This document shows, piece after piece, positions 53,501-60,984 of a stretch of DNA of 64,000 nt. Below the pieces are notes generated by a model, which did no database searches, was not told the DNA's origin, and saw nothing but the letters and a program-made list of their open reading frames with translations. Location of the stretch: contig JACDTU010000027.1 of NCBI GenBank assembly GCA_022376465.1, forward strand, positions 186,001 through 250,000. The letters are read 5' to 3'. This DNA is from Cubamyces lactineus. Its lineage: Eukaryota; Basidiomycota; Agaricomycetes; Polyporales; Polyporaceae. Numbering within the stretch: position 1 is the stretch's first letter; the number at the start of each line of letters is the position of its first letter. Position numbers and translations under genes: made by a program.

Positions 53501-54854
53501 GGCCAAGGGTTTTACTCAGGTCTGGGGGGAGGATTACAATGAAACCTTTTCGCCTGTTGCGCGTTTTGAGTCGATTCGTTACCTCCTCGCGCACGCTGCG
53601 CTTGAGGACTGGGACATCGAGTCGATGGATGTCAAAACTGCGTTCTTGAACGGCGACTTGGAGGAGGAGATCTACATGGAACAGCCTGAGGGCTGGGTTG
53701 TTCCTGGCAAGGAAAACTTCGTGTGTCTATTGCTGAAAGCTATCTACGGCTTGAAGCAGGCGTCTCGTCAATGGAACGCCAAGATACACCAAATCTTGCT
53801 AGATCTGGGATTCATACGGACATACTCTGATGCCGGAGTCTACGTATATCGGCGACATAGGGGGGATTCCGTCACGATCATTGTTCTGTATGTTGACGAT
53901 CTACTCCTCATGGGTGACAAGCCTGGCCATATCAAGGCTACCAAGGAGGCCTTGATGCAGCGGTTCAAGATGACAGATCTGGGTCCTGTCTCGCGTTTTC
54001 TCGGTCTGAACATTGTTCGCGATCGTAAAGCTCGAACGATCGACATCGACCAGATAGACTACATCCAGTCCGTTCTCGAACGTTTTGACATGGCCGACTG
54101 CAAGCCGGCTCGCACTCCTCTCCCTGCTGGTGCTGTACTGGAGAAATCTAGTCACACCGCCGCCGATCACTCCCGGAAACGGTACCAGAGCCTAATTGGC
54201 AGTCTGCTCTATGCGACTTTGGGTACACGTTCGGATATCTCCTTCGCGGTCCAGAAGTTGTCTCAGTACAACTCTAATCCTAGTGACGCACACTGGAACT
54301 ATGCCAAGTATGTTCTGCGGTACCTGCAAGGGACCAAAGACTACCGGTTGCGTTACTTTGGTTCCTCGAATGACGGTCTTTTGGGTTATTCAGACTCGGA
54401 CTGGGCTGAGGACCGTGATGACCGCAGGTCCACTGGAGCTTACGTCTTCTTGATGGCGGGCGGCGCTATTTCCTGGCAGTCTAGGAAACAGCCGACTGTT
54501 TCACTCTCCTCGACCGAGGCGGAATACAAGGCTGCATCAGACGCTTGTCGTCAAGTTGTATGGCTTCGCACGTTTGGTGAAGAGTTGGGGGACGACATCT
54601 CTCGTCCTACACCTTTGTGTCTCGACAACCAAGGGTCCATCTTCTTATCGGTTAATCCCGTCACCGAGCGTCGCACGAAGCACGTCGACGTCCAGTACCA
54701 CTACACTCGCAAACAAGCTGAGTTAGGGACGATCGACATCTTCTACGTAGCGACAGAGGATCAACTAGCTGATTCCTTGACGAAGAATGTCTCCTTCTCT
54801 ATATTGGAGCGCTTCAGAAAGGCGATTGGTCTAGTCTCTCCCTCCGCAGTTTGA
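50589..54854 (+). CDS. Element C gag-pol polyprotein (Ty1/copia)
   Basis: One open frame of 1,421 aa from the first ATG (the frame is open from about 50,127). Order is copia-type: gag (MWDALKDKFGKPNSAHVWGL), zinc knuckle CDFCGSQTHHESTC, protease WLMDSGASQHVTW, integrase zinc finger (HRRFGH...CEGCAFGK) and core (DLDGPMRT, DRGGEY, NGRAERWNRT), RT (AFLNGDLEEEIYMEQPEGW, YVDDLLLMGD), RNase H (SDSDWAEDRDDRRSTGAYVF, SLSSTEAEYKA). All catalytic acids are visible and no stop interrupts. Integrase before RT separates it from the gypsy elements. Confidence 0.95.
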   Translation: MGDIKPKSVPLLSSASQYADWAAKMKGLLMFMNCWDVVSSEMTEPSDAEERKEYRKKNAQAWGLLFMRTGPSFHYLLETKTTNGTSSPANLTAKEMWDALKDKFGKPNSAHVWGLFESLISESRMSDQRSLQDQMSRIVTRIREISTNGLKLEDNIQALILLSKVPESYRPMISALMATMDLDKITVDVILEKSLSEEAMRKTGQSAARISKTKPKLSGPCDFCGSQTHHESTCYKKHPELRPKGNKGKGNGGKKKDKDKEKDKGKGKDNSHDHAHVSANVLVAESGSNMHASFYDAAKAAAGVRYTRWLMDSGASQHVTWCFDDFTEYEPFDKPLTFNTASSGEGSVIQGLGQGTVKAETLVDGQRWTITLPNVCYVPQASARLFSTDTIEKNGYSLFQGARKMMIFDKQPEGAVDSGSTIRIKGRKILEAPYNPASNLYDLTLEIILNRHVHLNVRSYKTWHRRFGHAGKEPLRHLPKNVKGVDQLDPADDEPCEGCAFGKSHRLPFLPSEKRATEPLELVHTDLDGPMRTASVGSGFKYFASFIDDYSGLARAYFLKYKLDAFKAFKDFKAWAENQTGRKIKRVRSDRGGEYTSNEFSELLCSLGIEHHKTMPDSPQQNGRAERWNRTITEKALSMLHHAGLSHGFWQLTIEAAVHIYNRQPMRRLKWRCPITLWDGTIPDVSYFRVFGCKAYVHVQKDKRKGKLDKKAVEMIFVGYEQGSKGYKFWNTATHSIIVSRDVIFDEESFPAHKIPGNHPVTPDDSLFSDQEVPSDDASNAEPENFEIDIPLLISLPEVAPPAPPAPTEQPAPPPPQQPDPPPAVPPPRPNHQRNRHEPVGGPSIARDRPRRENIPRPQRYRDSVYGDEPPAKVDARTDAEGNLEDDEQVVQSIIAMLAAATHKPGIPNSHRQAMASPDAEKWRAAEKAEYDSLIENKTWLLVPRPKNRQVVANRWVYDIKHDGRYKARLVAKGFTQVWGEDYNETFSPVARFESIRYLLAHAALEDWDIESMDVKTAFLNGDLEEEIYMEQPEGWVVPGKENFVCLLLKAIYGLKQASRQWNAKIHQILLDLGFIRTYSDAGVYVYRRHRGDSVTIIVLYVDDLLLMGDKPGHIKATKEALMQRFKMTDLGPVSRFLGLNIVRDRKARTIDIDQIDYIQSVLERFDMADCKPARTPLPAGAVLEKSSHTAADHSRKRYQSLIGSLLYATLGTRSDISFAVQKLSQYNSNPSDAHWNYAKYVLRYLQGTKDYRLRYFGSSNDGLLGYSDSDWAEDRDDRRSTGAYVFLMAGGAISWQSRKQPTVSLSSTEAEYKAASDACRQVVWLRTFGEELGDDISRPTPLCLDNQGSIFLSVNPVTERRTKHVDVQYHYTRKQAELGTIDIFYVATEDQLADSLTKNVSFSILERFRKAIGLVSPSAV

Positions 54855-54865
54855 ACGAGTGGGAG

Positions 54866-55335
54866 TGTTGAACTTCCAGGTTATCGGCTGTGCCGGACCG
54901 GGAATGTGGACCTTGTGGCTGTGGCGCCTACAACGCGCACAGCATGGACTTTATTCCTTTTATGGACTGCTCAGTGTACGTACTGTAGTTGGACATTCTT
55001 TCATTCCCTCCATCTTTCCGTTGTGTTCTACACTGCTACGGATCCTTCCAGAGGGTTCTATACCTATGACACCATATGTCGCGATACTCGCACCATGCTC
55101 TTACTCATCGTACATAGGGATCACATGCCTCCTTTCTTTGCTTATTCATGGCACTCCTCTCTCAGTATATAAGGAGGACATTCTTCGCCCCTACTCTTCA
55201 GTCGTTCGCTCACAGACTGAAGAGTAAGTTCCTTCATTACCTATGCCTTTATATGCAGTTACTTACCAAGTACTTGTAGCTCTCTTTGTGTCGCTTACAG
55301 GTCGCTCCCAGCCTTCTAGGTTCAGAAGTTCGTCA
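54866..55335 (+). repeat. Element C LTR after the polyprotein (470 bp)
   Basis: TGTTGAACTTCC...AGAAGTTCGTCA, preceded by the purine-rich GAGTGGGAG. Confidence 0.9.
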
Positions 55336-55804
55336 ACGCGCACAGCATGGACTTTGTTCTTTCCTTTTACGGATTTCTTAGCATACGTACTGTAGTTGGA
55401 CATTCTTTCATTCCCTCCATCTTTCCGTTGCGTTCTACACTGCTACGGATCCTTCCAGAGGGTTCTATACCTATGACACCATATGTCGCGATACTCGCAC
55501 CATGGTCTTACTCATCGTACATAGGGATCACATGCCTCCTTTCTTCGCTTACTCATGGCACTCCTCACTCAGTATATAAGGAGGACATTCTTCGCCCCTG
55601 CTCTTCAGTCGTTCGCTCACAGACTGAAGAGTAAGTTTCCTTATTACCTATGGTTTATATGCAGTTACTTACTGAGTACTTGTAGCTTCTTTGTGTCGCT
55701 TACAGGTACTTATACTATGCAATATAGTTGTTCGCTCACAGACTGAAGACTTCTTTGTGTCGCTTACAGGTCGCTCCCAGCCTTCTAGGTTCAGAAGTTC
55801 GTCA
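55336..55804 (+). repeat. Second, 5'-truncated copia LTR in tandem
   Basis: Starts inside the LTR at ACGCGCACAGCATGGAC and runs to TTCGTCA. Its sequence (TTGTTCTTTCC..., CTTAGCATACG) is closer to the 28,179 fragment than to the adjacent LTR, and it carries the extra 65-bp segment. Confidence 0.85.
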
Positions 55805-56179
55805 CATTCCACATCATTTCCGTCAGCAGACGCAGTCTGTAAACTGGTGCAACATGTCTGCAAGGTCAAGGCAATGAACGTGAAGATCTGCGTGAACCCA
55901 TACTGTCCGACATCATAGGAATCGGGCAGAGGAAGACCTTACGATCCTCCTGTCAACGCCGCTTAGTCTCCGGTACTGGGCGGAGATAGATATGCACGCG
56001 GCCGTGATGGTGGACGTTGGGACGCAGACGGATCCGGTCGACTTGGAGGATGCCGATGAAGGATCCATGGTGGAGACCGAGATGGACAACATCGAGCAAG
56101 GCGACAGCATTCAAGACCTATTGGAATTGTTGGAACCAGGAACAACTCACGGCGCTCTTGTCATGCAGTAGGAAGTTAA
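55805..56179 (+). other. Right flank of element C; short unassigned ORF
   Basis: Starts with the CATTC duplication and continues the repeat cut by element C (TTTCCGTCAGCAGACGCAGTC, compare 39,945). A 59-codon acidic ORF from 55,991 (MHAAVMVDVGTQTDPVDLED) to TAG is seen; no family recognised. It may be the end of an older repeat protein. Confidence 0.45.
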
Positions 56180-56717
56180 TGTAAAATCTCTTTTAAAGAA
56201 CCAATTGGTGGAACAACGAAACACGTGTTGGCTAATTGTGCGAAGGCGTTATTGTTCTGATTCCCTTTTGTTAGTCACTTTGGTCAAAGAGTTTATTGTT
56301 CGCTAGTTCTATTGTGTGACTTGTTATTGTTCATGTCTTTTTGTTTCCCTTTTATGTCCAACCAAAGACATTCATTGTTGTTAGGGATTCTATTGTTCCA
56401 ACATTTTCCCACGATACATATATATAAGTAGTGGTAGTCCCATAGAATGAAAGAAGCTTTTTCCCACCTGAGCTTTAGCCTCTCATAAGTGCAGAGGTAG
56501 TGAAGTCCTGTGAGAACTTGTCGACGTCGTCAATTCAGCCTTAGTCGTTGTCATCAGACCTATACCGAGGTCTTCGTAAACTACCTGAGGACAATCTAAG
56601 TCCTATCCAAGTCACTTTTGTTCTACAAACGAACTCGTGGAGTGTTCTCGATCTAACGTCTGATCCAGTCACTTCAGTCGGAGGTTGGTTTTATTTGATC
56701 AACTTTCGTGCACGTCA
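56180..56717 (+). repeat. 5' LTR of element E (limits approximate)
   Basis: From TGTAAAATCTC to about CACGTCA. ATATATATAAG near 56,416 is the TATA box. The partner LTR is not in the window, so the ends are inferred from TG/CA and the PBS. Confidence 0.55.
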
Positions 56718-56720
56718 AAT

Positions 56721-56739
56721 TGGAGCCCACCGCGAGGGG
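56721..56739 (+). other. tRNA primer-binding site of element E
   Basis: TGGAGCCCACCGCGAGGGG, three bases after the LTR, starts with TGG as expected for pairing to a tRNA 3' CCA end. The tRNA is not identified. It differs from the self-priming of A and D. Confidence 0.5.
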
Positions 56740-56959
56740 TAGTGTTTAACAACAAACTACTATCTCTCAACCCCTTCCTTGGATAGGTTTATTCAATCTG
56801 TCCTCAGATATTAATCAGGAGCAGAGCCCTCTGTCCACCAGTAATCCATTGGTCATTGAGGAGGTCTCATCATTCTCGGAAATTGTACCGACACCTTCAT
56901 CCTCCATTCTGAACACATCAGATCACTCAGTATCAAACGACCAATTACAAGTGGACAAC

Positions 56960-59815
56960 ATGTCTACCCGTACTAAATATGATATGCCAGTCAAAGGCTC
57001 AAAACACGCACCCAAAACCTTCAAAGGACAACCACACCATGTTAAGGAATTCTTGGAGCAGTACGAGGAGTTGATCGAGTGGAATAACATTACCGATGAT
57101 CAAAGCAAGTGCAAGTATCTTCAGCGGTACTGCAACCGTGAGGTGCGGGAACTGTTGGAGACCCTCATAGAATCAAACACTACATGGCAAAATCTGAAGA
57201 AGAAGTTTGAAGAATTGTTCGACTCAGATCAGAATGAGAAGCGGTACAAGAAGTCAGATCTCAAGCGTTTTGTGGAAGAACATAGGGAGCGGCGGATTAC
57301 TTCACTCGCTCAAGCACGATCATATTATCGAAAGTTCCAACGTATTGCAGGTTGGCTGAAGATCAAAGGCACCATTGATACTAAAGAATATAACAAAGCA
57401 TTCTGGAAAGGAATCAATCGCAGCCTCAGAAACAAACTCGAGGTGCGGTATTTAAGAGCAAAGCCGAACCATGATTTAAAGGAACCATTTGAAGTGGAGA
57501 CATTGGTTCAGATATTCAATGAGCTATTTGGACGTGACCGATTTGACAATGATGACTCAGACTTTGAAGAAACAGATTCATCAGGAGATGAAAGTGATAC
57601 GGACACTTCAAATTCTGACACGGACTCAGACTCAGACTCTGATGACTCAGACTCAGAAGCAGGATCCAAGAAGCGGAAGTCTGCAAAACACAAGAAGAGT
57701 AAGAAGAGTAAGACCATGAGCAAGAGATCCAAGGTCAAGAAAAATGATAACAATACCTCTGGAGAGAAGTCAGCTAGAAGTAATGACAGTGAAGATATGG
57801 AATCCATTATCCAGAAGCTTCAAAAGCTGTCCATTGATGACCCCTCATATGGGTTCTTGTACTATAAAGCCTTCAAGATGGACAAAGATATTACTCAATT
57901 CATTTCTCAGCCAAAGATGGGTCTGTCAACAGGTGGCAATACAACCAATCAGTCCTCAGGAATTGGTCGTGGTCAACCAACCAATAACCGAGGAGACATA
58001 AGATGTTATGGTTGTGGTGAACAAGGTCACTCGCTGAATAACTGCCCTAAGATCAAAGAACTATTGTTAAATGGCATCATCAAACAAGATGATAATAACA
58101 AATACGTCATGGCAGATGGGTCGTTCATTCAGCGAAGAAGGGATGAACCAATTGCTTCAGCCGTACAGCGCCACCGGTCTACAGCCCAGGCGAACTTCAT
58201 CTCATTCGGACCTGTCGTCTCAGAATCTGAAGATGAAACTGACTCAGACGACGAGAAAGAGGATGAAGCATTTGCATTTCCAGTCGAGAGATCAGACAAG
58301 GTCATTAAGGATGCACGGAAGACAAGATTTGAAGGTGTATTCCCTCCAGCAAAACCAGAATGGGCTAAGGACAAATCCACTGACAAAAATAAGGGCAAGA
58401 CTAGGGCTAAATCGGTAGAGAGACCATCTGGAATGCAACCAGTGGAGATACATCAGCCTACTTTTGACCCTTCAAAGGATGAGGATATTATCATGGAGGA
58501 CAGTATCAAGCCCACGACAGGACAGGAGAAGTTGTCGGGTAAGAAATCATCGGAGTCAGCTCCAAAACGGCAGCCGATGCAATCAAAAGTCTCTCAACAT
58601 GTACAACCAATGAACATATTGGACCGCATTTTAAATACACCGTTGACGATGTCGGTTGGCGAAGTCATTGGAACATCACGAGAGATCACTCAGTGTCTTC
58701 AGGATGTCATTAAGAACAGAAGACAGACTGCTACGGAGACTACCCCGAAGTCACTTAATGTGCCTGAAAATATATCGGCAGCCATGGTTCATCTTCAATC
58801 AAAGAGGCCGCTCATAGAGATAATGATGCACTGCGACGGAATGCCGATTAAGGCCATAGTTGACACTGGTTCAATGATGAACATAGTCAGTGAAGAGACA
58901 TACAGAAATTACATACCAAGACCATGTGATAGGTCAGAGACAATAGGTCTCCTTGCAGCCAACAATAGTACGGGACAACTCAAAGGCCTGGTCAGCAATG
59001 TGGAACTGAGGTGTGGAGCAGCCCGGACATGGGCTAATCTCTATGTCATTGAAAAAGCTCCCTTCCAGCTCCTTCTAGGCAGGCCCTGGCAGAGGGACAA
59101 TCATATCTCCATAGAGGAGAGAGAGGATGGGACATATCTATTGTTCAGGAATCCATTTATAAAAGGATCAGAGTATGAGCTCTTAGTTGAACCAGACACC
59201 TCCCATTCCAGCTTTCTTTGTACTCAACAACTTCCCACATTTTCCCTCATGTCGTACTCAGACTCGCACCCGGGCTATGGCAGTCAAGAATCCTTTTATT
59301 CCGCTGAGATACATGCTGAGACGGTCTTCCCTACTACATTTGGATACGCTGATGGCTATCGTTTCGAAGACTGGTACCTAGCGTCCGGAACGTTCATCCG
59401 TAACGTCTTCTCGGATCCGCAATCGCCTCCAGTCGTGGACGTGCGCCACGGTCAACTCTATGTTCGCTTCTTTCCTACCGAGCATCTGAACACGCCGTTC
59501 GGTCAGTATTATCCTCATACGCAGCCGATGGGGACAGACTTACGATTTCCGAACGGTCTCTTCAATGACCGTTCGGAGGACGCGCCAGTCGTAGTTGTGC
59601 CGAGCGAGGTCTTGCTCGAATCCCCGCCGATGCCGTCATTGGATACACCGCCCGTAGAGCGCACTGAGCGCGAGGACTCTGAGCCAGATTTCGTACCGCC
59701 GCGCCCAGAGGATCTTGATGATGGACCAGAAGCGCGTTTTGACAATGCGCGTGACGATTCCGAGGCGCGCGCGAGGGGCCGACCGATGAGGAGTTCGCGC
59801 GAGCCCTGCGCATGA
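56960..59815 (+). CDS. gag: Element E gag-protease
   Basis: 951 aa from the first ATG (frame open from before 56,849). Gag core about residues 15-190 (TFKGQPHHVKEFLEQYEELI), Ser/Asp-run (about 200-235), Lys-rich stretch, zinc knuckle CYGCGEQGHSLNNC (about residue 350), and a retropepsin AIVDTGSMMNIVSEETY with LLLGRPWQRDN near residue 640-710. The last 150 residues are GC-rich in coding and Pro/Glu-rich. Ends at TGA (59,813-59,815), overlapping the next ATG (ATGA). Confidence 0.9.
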   Translation: MSTRTKYDMPVKGSKHAPKTFKGQPHHVKEFLEQYEELIEWNNITDDQSKCKYLQRYCNREVRELLETLIESNTTWQNLKKKFEELFDSDQNEKRYKKSDLKRFVEEHRERRITSLAQARSYYRKFQRIAGWLKIKGTIDTKEYNKAFWKGINRSLRNKLEVRYLRAKPNHDLKEPFEVETLVQIFNELFGRDRFDNDDSDFEETDSSGDESDTDTSNSDTDSDSDSDDSDSEAGSKKRKSAKHKKSKKSKTMSKRSKVKKNDNNTSGEKSARSNDSEDMESIIQKLQKLSIDDPSYGFLYYKAFKMDKDITQFISQPKMGLSTGGNTTNQSSGIGRGQPTNNRGDIRCYGCGEQGHSLNNCPKIKELLLNGIIKQDDNNKYVMADGSFIQRRRDEPIASAVQRHRSTAQANFISFGPVVSESEDETDSDDEKEDEAFAFPVERSDKVIKDARKTRFEGVFPPAKPEWAKDKSTDKNKGKTRAKSVERPSGMQPVEIHQPTFDPSKDEDIIMEDSIKPTTGQEKLSGKKSSESAPKRQPMQSKVSQHVQPMNILDRILNTPLTMSVGEVIGTSREITQCLQDVIKNRRQTATETTPKSLNVPENISAAMVHLQSKRPLIEIMMHCDGMPIKAIVDTGSMMNIVSEETYRNYIPRPCDRSETIGLLAANNSTGQLKGLVSNVELRCGAARTWANLYVIEKAPFQLLLGRPWQRDNHISIEEREDGTYLLFRNPFIKGSEYELLVEPDTSHSSFLCTQQLPTFSLMSYSDSHPGYGSQESFYSAEIHAETVFPTTFGYADGYRFEDWYLASGTFIRNVFSDPQSPPVVDVRHGQLYVRFFPTEHLNTPFGQYYPHTQPMGTDLRFPNGLFNDRSEDAPVVVVPSEVLLESPPMPSLDTPPVERTEREDSEPDFVPPRPEDLDDGPEARFDNARDDSEARARGRPMRSSREPCA

Positions 59816-60921
59816 TCGTAGAGGATCTTGCGCAGGGCGAGGACGTCGACGAAATGTGTCGAGAGCTACGCAAACAGAAGGAGAGCAAAGAACAAATGAA
59901 AGGTCAGCGACATTCACGAATAAAAGAGGAAATAGTTACTTACCGTGCGCGAGGATCAGTCTTGATACAAGACCCACGAGCCCGGCACAATGCACAGGCT
60001 CGTGCGGGGAGCCTGTCAAAGCGTGCGGACGCGGACGCGCGTGTGGAGTCCGAGTGCGTGCACGCGAAGGAACCAGAATCTTCTGAAAATACGCACAAAG
60101 GTCAGTTCAAGGTCTCAGTTACGAAAGCGCATGTCACTTACGAGGAAAACAAAGAAGGTCTTGGTGAGGTCCGGGGGTCGTGCGACGAACACGATCCCGA
60201 GTTGTATTGCGATTGCGGGATGACGTTTGAGCGCGCCGTCGCGTTCCAGCGCGAGTGCGAACGCGCGTGGGCAGATGAAGAGGACGCGGACGTCGCTGAG
60301 GACGTCCGCGCGGAAGGATCTCCATGCCCGGAGTCCGAAAGGGATAGGCTTGAGGGGTGTAATGGGTCCCCTGGTACGGCATTCAACAGGGAGGTTAGTG
60401 CGCGCCTTACGTACCTAGGCGAGTCGTGCCTCGCGTACCGTCGTGGTCGTCGTGCAACTCCCTTCCCTAGCGTCTCCGAAGCCGGGTTTGAAGAGGCCGG
60501 AAGCCCGTATGGCGCCGATGTCGAAAGCGAGGCCAGCGATGTGGAGATGACCGAGACTGAAAGCGAGCACGAGCAAGAGGAGAACCAAGACCAGTACGAG
60601 AAGCTGAAAAGCTCCCAGGAGATCGTAGAGCCGATGGAGGTAGAAGGCGACGACCAGGGCGACACGTCCAGCGCTACCGCAGCAAGCGAGGACGAAGGCG
60701 CTAAGGACAAGCGCTCTTCGAGCAGCTCTAGCGCTCAAGCTTCCCGTTTGGGAACGCCTACGACTTTCGGACCCTCGACGATCGAATCCTACGAACACGA
60801 CCGTCAGAAACTCGGTGAATTCGAAGGGTTCCTCCACAACCTCCTGGGTGAGGCCTTTCATGAGGTTTACGAAGAAATGTGCGAGTTTTTTCAGGAGCGC
60901 CTCCGAGAGGCACACTCGTAA
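59812..60921 (+). CDS. Element E ORF2: acidic protein of unknown function
   Basis: 369 aa if unspliced, overlapping gag by ATGA. Much GC-richer than its neighbours. Acidic and Ser-rich, with a short Cys motif (YCDCGMTFERAVAFQRECER) near residue 135 and a C-terminal amphipathic helix (EGFLHNLLGEAFHEVYEEMC). Two AT-rich islands have splice-like ends (GTCAGC...GATCAG 57 bp at about 59,902; GTCAGT...AAAG 54 bp at about 60,102), both multiples of three. A third likely intron (60,918-60,984, GTAAGG...CTAAT...TACAG, 67 bp) removes the stop and joins ORF2 in frame to pol. Function unknown. Confidence 0.6.
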   Translation: MIVEDLAQGEDVDEMCRELRKQKESKEQMKGQRHSRIKEEIVTYRARGSVLIQDPRARHNAQARAGSLSKRADADARVESECVHAKEPESSENTHKGQFKVSVTKAHVTYEENKEGLGEVRGSCDEHDPELYCDCGMTFERAVAFQRECERAWADEEDADVAEDVRAEGSPCPESERDRLEGCNGSPGTAFNREVSARLTYLGESCLAYRRGRRATPFPSVSEAGFEEAGSPYGADVESEASDVEMTETESEHEQEENQDQYEKLKSSQEIVEPMEVEGDDQGDTSSATAASEDEGAKDKRSSSSSSAQASRLGTPTTFGPSTIESYEHDRQKLGEFEGFLHNLLGEAFHEVYEEMCEFFQERLREAHS

Positions 60922-60984
60922 GGCAAGCACGCCTACAAAGGAAATCAATTACTGCGCTAATCGACTCGGGACGTGTGATTACAG

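Larger units (their letters stand above)
40760..55804 (+). mobile_element. Element C: Ty1/copia element, split by element D
   Basis: The 5' LTR starts at 40,760, is interrupted by D at 40,951 and resumes at 49,274. Internal region 49,617-54,865; full 3' LTR 54,866-55,335, directly followed by a second, 5'-truncated LTR 55,336-55,804. The target duplication CATTC is at 40,755-40,759 and 55,805-55,809, so the truncated LTR is the true right end. The polyprotein is intact, but the split 5' LTR should block normal expression. Confidence 0.9.

Noticed and set aside
60138..60948. Minus-strand gene opposite element E ORF2
   Set aside because: The minus-strand reading is Ser/Leu-rich shadow sequence with no conserved block, while the plus strand gives a coherent acidic protein with helices. 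The splice-like signals on minus are the reverse complements of the plus-strand ones; kept only as an ambiguity.
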